From an uncultured Eubacterium sp. (GTDB lineage Bacteria; Bacillota; Clostridia; Peptostreptococcales; Anaerovoracaceae), in assembly GCA_937966095.1 (NCBI GenBank), contig CALCKF010000032.1, positions 1 to 60,274 on the forward strand: 60,274 bases of DNA, in the 5' to 3' direction. A program made the position numbers and the translations under genes. Numbering within the stretch: the stretch's first letter is position 1; every line of letters starts with the position of its first letter. This document shows, one piece after another, positions 26,780 to 34,315 of the stretch. A model generated the notes under the pieces. That model worked only from the letters and a program-made list of their open reading frames with translations. It ran no database searches and had not been told where the DNA came from.

Positions 26780-28324
26780 ATGACAGGAATTGTTATGACT
26801 ATCGTTGTCGGATTTGTCGCGCTTATAATAGGGCTGCTGATCGGATATATACTTAGGAAATCTATCGGCGAGAAGACTATAGGCAATGCTGAACAGAAAG
26901 CGAAAAACCTGATTCTCGACGCTGAAAATAGAGCAGAAACGTTAAGAAAGGAAAAGGTACTTGAGGCCAAGGAAGAAGCTCACAGACACAGAAGTGAGGC
27001 TGAAAGGGAGATAAGAGAGAGAAGGAACGAGATCCAGAAGTCGGAAAGAAGACTGATTCAGAAGGAAGAATCAATAGACAGAAAACTTGAAAATATTGAA
27101 AAAAAAGAAGAAAGCATTACAAACAAAGAAAAGAGCATCACTAACAAACAGCAGGAGATGGACAGGCTGCTGCAGAAGCAGCTGAATGAACTGGAAAAAA
27201 TCTCCGGATATTCCGTCGAACAGGCTAGAGATATCATACTTCAGAAGGTGGAAAAGGAGGCTAGGAGTGATGCTGCTGTATTGTATAAGGATATAGAAAG
27301 CAAGGCCAAGGAAGATGCTGAAAAAAAGGCAAAGGAGATAATAACCGGTGCTATACAGAGATGTGCTGCAGATCATGTTGCAGAGACTACCGTCTCTGTC
27401 GTGCCTCTTCCCAATGATGAGATGAAGGGGCGTATCATAGGCCGTGAGGGAAGAAATATAAGGGCTATAGAAACATTGACAGGTATTGATCTTATAATAG
27501 ATGATACTCCTGAAGCAGTTATATTATCGGGCTTTGATCCGGTAAGGAGAGAAATCGCCAGACTTTCACTTGAAAAGCTTATTGTTGACGGCAGGATACA
27601 TCCGGCCAGGATAGAGGAAATGGTAGAAAAATCCGAACGTGAAGTGAATGCCATAATCAAGGAAGAGGGCGAACAGGCCACGTTTGAAGTTGGGATACAC
27701 AATCTGCATCCTGAGCTTATAAAGCTTCTGGGAAGACTTAAATACAGGACATCATACGGACAGAATGTACTTAAGCATTCCGTTGAAGTAGCTCATCTGG
27801 CAGGTCTTATGGCCGGTGAACTGGGACTGGATGTCACTCTCGCCAAAAGAGCAGGTCTTCTGCATGATATAGGGAAGGCGCTTGATCATGAAAGAGAAGG
27901 TACCCATGTAGATATAGGTATCGAGGTACTTAAAAAATATAAGGAATCTGAAGCGGTCATCAACGGGATGGCGGCACATCACGGAGATTATGAACCTAAG
28001 TCCACCGAGGCTGTTCTGATAGCAGCAGCTGATGCACTTTCTGCAGCAAGACCCGGAGCCAGAAGGGAAACTCTGGAATCATATATCAAGAGGCTTCAGA
28101 AGCTTGAGGATATTGCAAATACCACTCCTGGTGTGGAAAGAGCATTTGCTATACAAGCCGGAAGAGAGATACGTGTAATAGCAAAACCGGATGAAGTCGG
28201 AGATGAGGCTATAGCTCTGCTTGCAAGAGATATCTCAAAGAAGATAGAGTCGGAGCTGGAATATCCGGGGCAGATAAAGGTAAATGTGGTAAGAGAAACA
28301 AGAGCTGTAGATTATGCAAAATAA
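26780..28324 (+). CDS. rny: ribonuclease Y
   Basis: 514 residues, the normal length. N-terminal membrane helix (about 5-25), long charged coiled coil (about 30-160), KH domain around GRIIGREGRNIRAIE and an HD domain with LLHDIGKALDHE and AAHHGDYEP. It is a membrane-bound endoribonuclease that starts mRNA decay. The start follows AAAGGAGGGCG. It has its own promoter and terminator. Confidence 0.96.
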   Translation: MTGIVMTIVVGFVALIIGLLIGYILRKSIGEKTIGNAEQKAKNLILDAENRAETLRKEKVLEAKEEAHRHRSEAEREIRERRNEIQKSERRLIQKEESIDRKLENIEKKEESITNKEKSITNKQQEMDRLLQKQLNELEKISGYSVEQARDIILQKVEKEARSDAAVLYKDIESKAKEDAEKKAKEIITGAIQRCAADHVAETTVSVVPLPNDEMKGRIIGREGRNIRAIETLTGIDLIIDDTPEAVILSGFDPVRREIARLSLEKLIVDGRIHPARIEEMVEKSEREVNAIIKEEGEQATFEVGIHNLHPELIKLLGRLKYRTSYGQNVLKHSVEVAHLAGLMAGELGLDVTLAKRAGLLHDIGKALDHEREGTHVDIGIEVLKKYKESEAVINGMAAHHGDYEPKSTEAVLIAAADALSAARPGARRETLESYIKRLQKLEDIANTTPGVERAFAIQAGREIRVIAKPDEVGDEAIALLARDISKKIESELEYPGQIKVNVVRETRAVDYAK

Positions 28325-28337
28325 AAGAGGAATCATT

Positions 28338-28365
28338 GAGGCGGATCATATGTCCGCCTCTTTTT
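28338..28365 (+). terminator. terminator after rny
   Basis: GAGGCGGA and TCCGCCTC flank CATATG with five T residues behind. Confidence 0.9.
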
Positions 28366-28378
28366 ACAGGAGAGCAGT

Positions 28379-29542
28379 ATGATATATCTTGACAACAGTG
28401 CAACGACCAGACAGTACAGGCAGGTCACTGATATAATGGTGAAGTACATGGATGATCTTTATGGAAATCCCTCCTCTCTGTACCAGCTTGGCCTGGACAG
28501 TGAAAAAGCAGTGAAGAAAGCGCGGGAACAGGTGAGCCGCGCTATCGGCCTCGGATCAGGGAAAGTTTATTTCACATCGGGAGGAACGGAGTCGGACAAT
28601 ATGGCCGTTCTGGGAACGGCAGCTGCATTTAAAAGGAGAGGTAACCGGATAGTTACCACATCGGTGGAGCATCCTGCAGTTCTGGAGTGCTGCAGGAAAC
28701 TGGAGCAGGATGGTTTTGAGGTCATATATATTGACGTGGATGAAAAATGCCGCCTTGATATGGATGAGCTTGAAGATGCTATAGACGATAAGACGATACT
28801 TGTTTCGATCATGCATGTCAACAATGAAATCGGGACTATAATGCCCGTTAATGATGTGAAAAAAATAATGAAAGCAAAGGGATCCCCAGGTCTGTTTCAC
28901 TGTGATGCAGTCCAGAGTTTCGGCAAGCTCAGGATCGTAGACGGCCCTGATCTGGTGACTGTAAGCGGTCATAAGATACATGGTCCTAAGGGTACAGGAG
29001 CTATTTATATCAAAGATAAGGTGAATATACCTGCTTTGATACTTGGAGGAGGCCAGGAAGAGGGAAGGCGTTCGGGAACTCAGAATGTGCCGGGAATCGC
29101 AGGGATCGGTGCTGCAGCAGAAATCACATGCGGCAGTATCGGAGAAAACAGCGATCATATTGCATATATGAGGAACTGTCTTATGAAGGGACTTTGTGAC
29201 AGTATAGATGATATAGTCATAAACAGCCCTGAGCAAACAGGGACAGATGCGGGAGAATGCTGCGGTTCTCTGTTGAGTGTTTCATTTCTGGGCACCAGAG
29301 GAGAGGTGCTTCTTCATACATTGGAACAATATGGGATATATGTTTCTACAGGATCGGCATGTTCCTCTAACAAGAGAGGTCAGAGTCATGTATTAAAAGC
29401 TATGGGACTTAAAGACAGGGAGATAGAAGGGACTTTGCGTTTCAGCTTCGGCATGATGAACTCGATGGAAGAAATAGATGAAGTTGTAGACAGGGTCTCC
29501 GGTGCGGTGAAGCGGTTCAGAAAACTGGGCAGCTTCAGGTAG
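28379..29542 (+). CDS. cysteine desulfurase (NifS/IscS-like)
   Basis: 387 residues, class V PLP aminotransferase fold. MIYLDNSATT start, TSGGTESDNMAV, VSGHKIHGPKG with the PLP lysine and STGSACSS with the catalytic cysteine. It takes sulfur from cysteine. Directly upstream of thiI with a 40-base gap, as for the NifZ-ThiI pair of Bacillus subtilis, so its likely job is to supply persulfide for tRNA 4-thiouridine. AGGAGAG serves as ribosome binding site. Confidence 0.92.
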   Translation: MIYLDNSATTRQYRQVTDIMVKYMDDLYGNPSSLYQLGLDSEKAVKKAREQVSRAIGLGSGKVYFTSGGTESDNMAVLGTAAAFKRRGNRIVTTSVEHPAVLECCRKLEQDGFEVIYIDVDEKCRLDMDELEDAIDDKTILVSIMHVNNEIGTIMPVNDVKKIMKAKGSPGLFHCDAVQSFGKLRIVDGPDLVTVSGHKIHGPKGTGAIYIKDKVNIPALILGGGQEEGRRSGTQNVPGIAGIGAAAEITCGSIGENSDHIAYMRNCLMKGLCDSIDDIVINSPEQTGTDAGECCGSLLSVSFLGTRGEVLLHTLEQYGIYVSTGSACSSNKRGQSHVLKAMGLKDREIEGTLRFSFGMMNSMEEIDEVVDRVSGAVKRFRKLGSFR

Positions 29543-29582
29543 AGCGAGGGTAAGGATTTGATTTTTCATTGGAGAGGTGTAA

Positions 29583-30773
29583 ATGGAAGTGAACGGTGAA
29601 CATATTTTTATAGTAAGATGCGGAGAAGTAGCGCTTAAGGGCATGAACAAGCCATATTTTGAAAGGATGCTGGTGGACCGTATCAGAAAACTTCTTAAAA
29701 AGTTTGACGGAGTAAGTGTAAAAAGACACGAAGGCCTTATATTCGTGAGAGCCGACAAGAGCATTGACAAGCAGGAGATAATACGGCAGATATCCAAAGT
29801 GTTCGGAGTTGCATCGATAAGTCCTGCAGTAGAATGCGAGAGCACGATGGAAGCTATAGGCGCTGCTGCAGTAGACTATATGATGGAGGCCATAGAGGAT
29901 AGAGGGATAAAGACATTTAAGGTAGAGGCCAAAAGAGCTGATAAGAATTTTCCTGTCAAGTCTCCTGATATAGGAAGGCAGATAGGGGCAGCAGTACTTA
30001 AGGGATGCAAGGTGCTCAAAGTCGATGTGCATAATCCGGACTGCCTTTTGTTCGTAGATGTAAGACATGACAAATCATATATATATCAGGATAAGATCGC
30101 CGGTTTCGGAGGGCTTCCTCTGGGAACTAACGGGAAAGGTCTGTCATTGCTTTCCGGGGGGATAGATTCTCCTGTCGCTACATGGATGATGGCTAAAAGA
30201 GGAATGCTTATAGAGGCGGTGCATTTTCATTCTTATCCGTATACCAGCCAAAGGGCTCTGGAAAAGGTGGAGGATCTTGCCGGTATCGTTGCTTCATACT
30301 GCGGGCATTTCAAGATGCATATAATAAATCTGCTGCCTATACAGGAGCAGATCGTTGAGCATTGTCCGGAAGAAGAGACAACTATACTGGTCAGACGTTT
30401 TATGATGAGGATAGCTCAGCGTATAGCGGAAAATACAGGGTGCGGGATGCTGATAACGGGAGAGAATCTCGGACAGGTGGCAAGCCAGACTGCGGAGTCA
30501 CTGATAGTTACGGATGCATCTGTGACAATGCCCGTGATGAGACCGCTTATAGCTATGGACAAGGTGGATATAATGGATAAGGCACAGGAGATCGGCACAT
30601 ATGAGACTTCGATACAGCCTTACGAGGACTGCTGCACTGTATTCCTGCCTAAACATCCGGCTACGAAGCCGAAGCTTGACAGGATATTGAAGTCTGAGAG
30701 TTTTCTGGATTGTGAAGGTCTTATAAAAGCTGCCGTTGAATCGGAAGAAGTTGTTGATATTTTTCCACGATAA
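29583..30773 (+). CDS. thiI: tRNA 4-thiouridine synthetase ThiI
   Basis: 396 residues. N-terminal ferredoxin-like and THUMP domains (to about 170), then a PP-loop ATP pyrophosphatase with LSGGIDSPVA. There is no C-terminal rhodanese domain, as usual in Gram-positives, where the partner desulfurase gives sulfur directly. It modifies U8 of tRNA. Confidence 0.95.
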   Translation: MEVNGEHIFIVRCGEVALKGMNKPYFERMLVDRIRKLLKKFDGVSVKRHEGLIFVRADKSIDKQEIIRQISKVFGVASISPAVECESTMEAIGAAAVDYMMEAIEDRGIKTFKVEAKRADKNFPVKSPDIGRQIGAAVLKGCKVLKVDVHNPDCLLFVDVRHDKSYIYQDKIAGFGGLPLGTNGKGLSLLSGGIDSPVATWMMAKRGMLIEAVHFHSYPYTSQRALEKVEDLAGIVASYCGHFKMHIINLLPIQEQIVEHCPEEETTILVRRFMMRIAQRIAENTGCGMLITGENLGQVASQTAESLIVTDASVTMPVMRPLIAMDKVDIMDKAQEIGTYETSIQPYEDCCTVFLPKHPATKPKLDRILKSESFLDCEGLIKAAVESEEVVDIFPR

Positions 30774-30814
30774 ACGACAAAAATAGTCTGATTTTGATAT
30801 TTTCTCTTAAGGAC

Positions 30815-30874
30815 AACCTCCATGTCAAAAGATTATAATTGAAATATGATCTTTTGTATAAAGGAGGTTTTTTT
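30815..30874 (+). promoter_or_regulatory. long hairpin covering the spoIIAA ribosome binding site, with TATAAT in the loop
   Basis: AACCTCC (30815-30821) is complementary to GGAGGTT (30863-30869), and CAAAAGAT (30826-30833) to ATCTTTTG (30849-30856). Seven T residues follow and lead into the GTG start at 30875. TATAAT (30834-30839) sits at the top of the structure and could be a -10 box. A read-through transcript from thiI would form a terminator-like hairpin hiding the ribosome binding site; a transcript starting inside the loop would not. TGTCAAA at 30823-30829 resembles a Spo0A box. No clear sigma-H promoter was found. Confidence 0.5.
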
Positions 30875-31240
30875 GTGGAAGTGATTTTCAAGATTTCAGG
30901 AGATATACTGATTTCAAATATAAGAGGCGAGCTGGACCATCACAGTGCGTCGACTTTGAGGCAGGCGATAGACAGATCTATGAAAGCATTTCAGTGCAGA
31001 CATCTTATCCTCGATTTCAGCGGAGTGGGATTTATGGACAGCTCGGGGATAGGAGTAGTGCTCGGGAGGTATAAAAAGCTCAGTAAGAGCGGCGGCAAGA
31101 TATATATATCAGGCTGCAGCAAGTATATAGAAAAGCTTCTGGATATGGCGGGAGTTTTTTCTCTTGTACCGGAAGCTGATGATCAGGACAGTGCAGTCGC
31201 ATTGATCAGCGGTCAGGAACAGATGAGTATGGAGGTTTGA
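30875..31240 (+). CDS. spoIIAA: anti-sigma F factor antagonist SpoIIAA
   Basis: 121 residues, STAS domain. ISNIRGELDHHSA and FMDSSGIGVVLGRYK hold the serine that SpoIIAB phosphorylates. The GTG at 30875 is chosen because AAAGGAGG precedes it; the frame extends to a TTG at 30839 without a ribosome binding site. First gene of the spoIIA operon that activates sigma-F in the forespore. Confidence 0.95.
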   Translation: MEVIFKISGDILISNIRGELDHHSASTLRQAIDRSMKAFQCRHLILDFSGVGFMDSSGIGVVLGRYKKLSKSGGKIYISGCSKYIEKLLDMAGVFSLVPEADDQDSAVALISGQEQMSMEV

Positions 31241-31243
31241 CAT

Positions 31244-31690
31244 ATGGACAACATAATGAAGACAGAGTTTAGCGCCATTGCAGAAAACGAAGCGTTTGCA
31301 AGGGCTGTAGCCGCTGCTTTTGTTATGCCGCTTGACCCGACGGTAGAAGAGCTTACGGAAATAAAAACAGCGGTCTCCGAGGCTGTCAGCAACAGTATAA
31401 TACATGGATACGGCAACCGCGGCGGGTTAAGTGATGCAAAGGTAACGATGGAATGTACGGTATCCCCGGAGGGAAAAGTCGTGATAGTGATAGAAGACAG
31501 AGGAGTAGGAATAGAAGATGTGGAAAAAGCCATGGAACCTTTGTTTTCGACGGGAAACAGCGAGGAGAGGTCAGGGATGGGATTTACAGTAATGGAAAGC
31601 TTTATGGACAGGCTTAAGGTGAGATCTGAAAAAGGCAGGGGGACCACTGTGATCATGACCAAATACCTGGATATCGTAAGTGGCATATAA
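31244..31690 (+). CDS. spoIIAB: anti-sigma F factor / serine kinase SpoIIAB
   Basis: 148 residues, GHKL ATPase. N-box EAVSNSIIHGYGN, G1 box EDRGVGIEDV and G2 region ERSGMGFTVMESFMD are present. It binds sigma-F with ATP and phosphorylates SpoIIAA. Overlaps sigF by 11 bases. Confidence 0.95.
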   Translation: MDNIMKTEFSAIAENEAFARAVAAAFVMPLDPTVEELTEIKTAVSEAVSNSIIHGYGNRGGLSDAKVTMECTVSPEGKVVIVIEDRGVGIEDVEKAMEPLFSTGNSEERSGMGFTVMESFMDRLKVRSEKGRGTTVIMTKYLDIVSGI

Positions 31691-32420
31691 ATATGAACCT
31701 GCAGCTAAGGAGAATACATATAAACTAATCGAAGAAGCACAAAAGGGCGACCGCAGAGCACGGGAGCTCATAGTCACACAAAACATAGGTCTCGTAAAGA
31801 ACTTAGCGATGAAATATGCGTCAGGCTATTATGAAGCGGATGACCTAATGCAAGTAGGATTCGTAGGACTGGTAAAAGCCATAGACCGGTTCGATACCAG
31901 CTTTGACGTGATGTTTTCCACCTATGCGGTCCCCATGATATTAGGTGAGATAAAAAGATTTCTGCGGGATGACGGAAAGATAAAGGTGAGCAGGCAGCTA
32001 AAGACTGAGATGAAAAACCTTAAAAATGTCAGACAGGATTATTATAACAGATATGGAAAGAGCCCTAAAATCAGCTATATAGCAAATGAGATGGGAATAT
32101 CAAGAGAAAGGGTAATGGAGATCCTAGAAGCTATAGATACCATGTCAAATATCGAAAGTCTTGATAATGAGCTGATACCTGAAGGGATGCACGGAGGTAA
32201 TTATGTCGATGAAGAGCAGCAGAATGTGGAGCTTATAGATCTGAAGGCTGCTATAAGTGATCTTGAGGACAGAGAACGGCAGATAATAGTTCTGCGGTAC
32301 TTTAAGGATATGACACAGCAGCAGATAGCAGATATACTTGGGCTGTCACAGGTGCAGGTGTCAAGGATAGAGAAGCGTGTACTGTCGAGGATGAGAAAGA
32401 AGATGGAAAAAGCAGAGTAA
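31680..32420 (+). CDS. sigF: RNA polymerase sporulation sigma factor sigma-F
   Basis: 246 residues. QNIGLVKNLAMKY, LMQVGFVGLVKAIDRFD, FSTYAVPMILGEIKRFLRDD and IADILGLSQVQVSRIEKRVL are typical of sigma-F. It starts with GTG inside the end of spoIIAB. No spoVA genes follow; a tRNA promoter begins 9 bases after the stop. Confidence 0.95.
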   Translation: MAYKYEPAAKENTYKLIEEAQKGDRRARELIVTQNIGLVKNLAMKYASGYYEADDLMQVGFVGLVKAIDRFDTSFDVMFSTYAVPMILGEIKRFLRDDGKIKVSRQLKTEMKNLKNVRQDYYNRYGKSPKISYIANEMGISRERVMEILEAIDTMSNIESLDNELIPEGMHGGNYVDEEQQNVELIDLKAAISDLEDRERQIIVLRYFKDMTQQQIADILGLSQVQVSRIEKRVLSRMRKKMEKAE

Positions 32421-32428
32421 AATATATT

Positions 32429-32458
32429 TTGACACGGGCAGGTATTTTAGTGTATAAT
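32429..32458 (+). promoter_or_regulatory. promoter of tRNA-Arg
   Basis: TTGACA (32429-32434), 18-base spacer, TATAAT (32453-32458), 18 bases before the mature tRNA 5' end. Confidence 0.85.
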
Positions 32459-32476
32459 TTTAGTCGCAGCTGATGT

Positions 32477-32553
32477 GCGCCATTAGCTCAATTGGATAGA
32501 GTCGCGCACTACGAATGCGAAGGTTGGGGGTTCGAGTCCCTCATGGCGCGCCA
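32477..32553 (+). tRNA. tRNA-Arg (anticodon ACG)
   Basis: 77 bases with CCA encoded. The acceptor arm GCGCCAT/ATGGCGC is perfect, D arm GCTC/GAGT, anticodon loop CTACGAA with ACG, T arm GGGGG-TTCGAGT-CCCTC. The outer pair of the anticodon stem is a G-A mismatch. Its last 18 bases are repeated twice downstream and serve as the integration site of an element. Confidence 0.95.
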
Positions 32554-32927
32554 GAAAATCTCTCCGAAAGGGGAGATTTTTTTTGCGCGCAGAAGTAAGA
32601 AGGGACTCGAACCCGAAAGGGCCGCAGCGTGTTGAGAATGTCCTGTGGACATTCGAGAAGCTGCGTGTCCGATGGGGAGCGGAGCGAGACAGAAGGACGG
32701 CAAGTGCGGAGCAATTGCGAAAGTCCCTCATGGCGCGCCAGAAAATCTCTCCGGAAGGGGAGATTTTTTTTGCGCGCAGAAGTAAGAAGGGACTCGAACC
32801 CGAAAGGGCCGCAGCGTGTTGAGAATGTCCTGTGGACATTCGAGAAGCTGCGTGTCCGATGGGGAGCGGAGCGAGACAGAAGGACGGCAAGTGCGGAGCA
32901 ATTGCGAAAGTCCCTCATGGCGCGCCA
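32536..32927 (+). repeat. two tandem 187-bp units plus a third partial copy, each starting with the tRNA-Arg 3' end
   Basis: Unit 1 is 32536-32722 and unit 2 is 32723-32909; by eye they differ at one base (in the terminator loop). Positions 32910-32927 are the tRNA 3' end a third time. Each unit holds, in order: 18 bases of tRNA 3' end, a GNRA-type-loop terminator, a 13-base inverted copy of the T arm (GGGACTCGAACCC), a hairpin CGCAGC/GCTGCG enclosing GAATGTCC/GGACATTC, and a GC-rich tail ending AGTCCC. The open frames across it are incidental. Confidence 0.9.
32557..32584 (+). terminator. terminator of tRNA-Arg (also present in the second unit)
   Basis: AATCTCTCC, loop GAAA, GGGGAGATT and eight T residues, four bases behind the CCA. 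The copy in the next unit has loop GGAA. Confidence 0.9.
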
Positions 32928-32940
32928 AATTCAACAAAAA

Positions 32941-32976
32941 ACACGTTGAAAGCATTGAAATTTCAACGTGTTTTTT
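32941..32976 (+). terminator. hairpin between attachment site and integrase
   Basis: ACACGTTGAAA and TTTCAACGTGT form an 11-bp stem with T residues on the plus-strand side. A tandem GTTGTAAAA repeat (33044-33062) lies between it and the integrase and could be an integrase arm site. Confidence 0.7.
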
Positions 32977-33064
32977 ATTTTATCATTTTCGCTGAGATTC
33001 TGTAAAAATATGAGAAAAACGACTGGACTTTTGTGCAAAAGTTGTAAAAAAGTTGTAAAATTTT

Positions 33065-34171
33065 TTATTTGAATGAAGGAAGTCTGTTTATGGCATCGAT
33101 TTTTACATCTTGCTTTACGAGAGCATAATGCTTTGCGGTGACCTCTATAGATTTATGCCCCATTAATTTGGATGCTACCTCCAGAGGTACGCCTGCCCTG
33201 CATAATTCTGTGCAGAAAGTTGCCCTGTAGGCGTGCAATTTTTTATGAGGGATTCCGTTTCTATCATAGAATCGTTCAAAAGAAGAACGAACATTGTGAT
33301 AGTCGAGAAGGTTCCCTGTGCTGGTAGTAAAAATATATTCGGATATTTTGGGTTGATTATTCATGTGTATTTTTAATGCGGTTAGTATCTCAGGGTGCAC
33401 AGGGATCTTTCTATATGAGTTATGCTTTGGCGGGCATATATCACCTATATAATATTGACGGTTCACACTTATCATATCGCCAACGTCAGCGTATTGCAGC
33501 CCTAAACATTCAGATATTCTTAACCCGGCATAATACATGATGTAAATCATAAGACGATATCGGAACGCCTTTGCAAAATTAAATATTTGAGCCAACTCTT
33601 CCGGTTCCCACACGATTATCTCGTTTTGACTTATTATTTCTTTTGGCTTTGGAAGTGTGACGGAAGGGAGTATGTTTACTGCATAATCATTAAGGGCAAG
33701 CCATTTGTAAAACGCAGACATCCATTTATTTATGCCGGATAATACCGAAGTAGATACTTGAAGGCTGTTATAATAATCCTGCAAGATCTTTGATGTGATT
33801 TCGGAAATTGGAATAGGCATCAGGAAGGACTTATGCACATGTGTTTTATATTTTTGCTCATATTGCTGTTTGGTCCCTTTTGCATAGCTGAGAGTGGGAA
33901 GTATTTTATATGTAAACTCTTCCGCATATTCTCCAAAGGTTTTTGAATGGATCTGCTCTATTTCCAGCTCCTCGCTAAGCTTTTTGGAAGCCTGATCTTC
34001 CAGATATTTTTTATATTTCTGCTCGGCAGAACCCTTGCTGGTGCCGACAAATTGTTTTTTGATTGGCACCTTTTTTCCGTCTTTCCATTCATGGCCGACG
34101 GTACGTGTGATTCTGTAATATTCATATTCTTTATCGCCATGCTTTATGGCAGTATTTTTCTTTGTTGCCAT
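33065..34171 (-). CDS. int: phage-type tyrosine integrase
   Basis: 368 residues. An N-terminal arm-binding segment (EYYRITRTVGHEWKDGKKVP), a SAM-like core-binding domain (about 75-165) and a catalytic domain with Arg in YYAGLRISECLGL, HAYRATF (HxxR), and LMGHKSIEVTAKHYA (His and nucleophile Tyr). Full length and apparently intact. Its 3' end faces the tRNA-Arg attachment site, the usual integrase-att arrangement. Confidence 0.95.
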   Translation of the reverse strand: MATKKNTAIKHGDKEYEYYRITRTVGHEWKDGKKVPIKKQFVGTSKGSAEQKYKKYLEDQASKKLSEELEIEQIHSKTFGEYAEEFTYKILPTLSYAKGTKQQYEQKYKTHVHKSFLMPIPISEITSKILQDYYNSLQVSTSVLSGINKWMSAFYKWLALNDYAVNILPSVTLPKPKEIISQNEIIVWEPEELAQIFNFAKAFRYRLMIYIMYYAGLRISECLGLQYADVGDMISVNRQYYIGDICPPKHNSYRKIPVHPEILTALKIHMNNQPKISEYIFTTSTGNLLDYHNVRSSFERFYDRNGIPHKKLHAYRATFCTELCRAGVPLEVASKLMGHKSIEVTAKHYALVKQDVKIDAINRLPSFK

Positions 34172-34214
34172 GTAGTATCATCTCATTAATTTTGGGCATA
34201 AAAATACCTGAGTT

Positions 34215-34315
34215 TTGACAAATCCGGGCTGAAATGATACAATTCAGTTGCGATGCTGGGTTGTATCATACAGCCCTATAACATCAGCTCCCAGAGATGG
34301 GGGCTTTTGTTTTTT
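34215..34315 (+). ncRNA. candidate small RNA between integrase and the Abi gene
   Basis: On the plus strand TTGACA (34215-34220), a 17-base spacer and TACAAT (34238-34243) make a near-consensus promoter, and a terminator (AGCTCCC/GGGGGCT at 34286-34305 with TTTTGTTTTTT) lies about 60 bases further. The predicted RNA is about 34250-34315, ending at the 3' end of the opposing Abi gene. The promoter overlaps a long inverted repeat (34226-34276). A short hydrophobic frame starts at the ATG at 34253, but it runs past the terminator, so a peptide product is doubtful. Confidence 0.5.
34226..34276. repeat. long inverted repeat upstream of the integrase gene
   Basis: GGGCTGAAATGATACAA (34226-34242) is the reverse complement of TTGTATCATACAGCCC-type sequence at 34261-34276, apart from a small mismatch, around an 18-base centre. 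It lies in front of the integrase start and over the plus-strand promoter, so it could be an operator or a recombination accessory site. Confidence 0.6.

Noticed and set aside
30780..30875. Sigma-H promoter for spoIIA
   Set aside because: AAGGACAA near 30809 looks like a -35, but no GAAT-type -10 is found at the proper distance. Only a TATAAT with a poor -35 is present.
32536..32927. Tandem repeat as a CRISPR array
   Set aside because: The units are contiguous 187-bp copies with no unique spacers and no cas genes nearby.
32483..32955. Several overlapping open frames of 60-135 codons in both directions
   Set aside because: They cross the tRNA gene and the 187-bp repeats, repeat their own sequence with the repeat period and have no ribosome binding sites. 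They are by-products of GC-rich repeated DNA.
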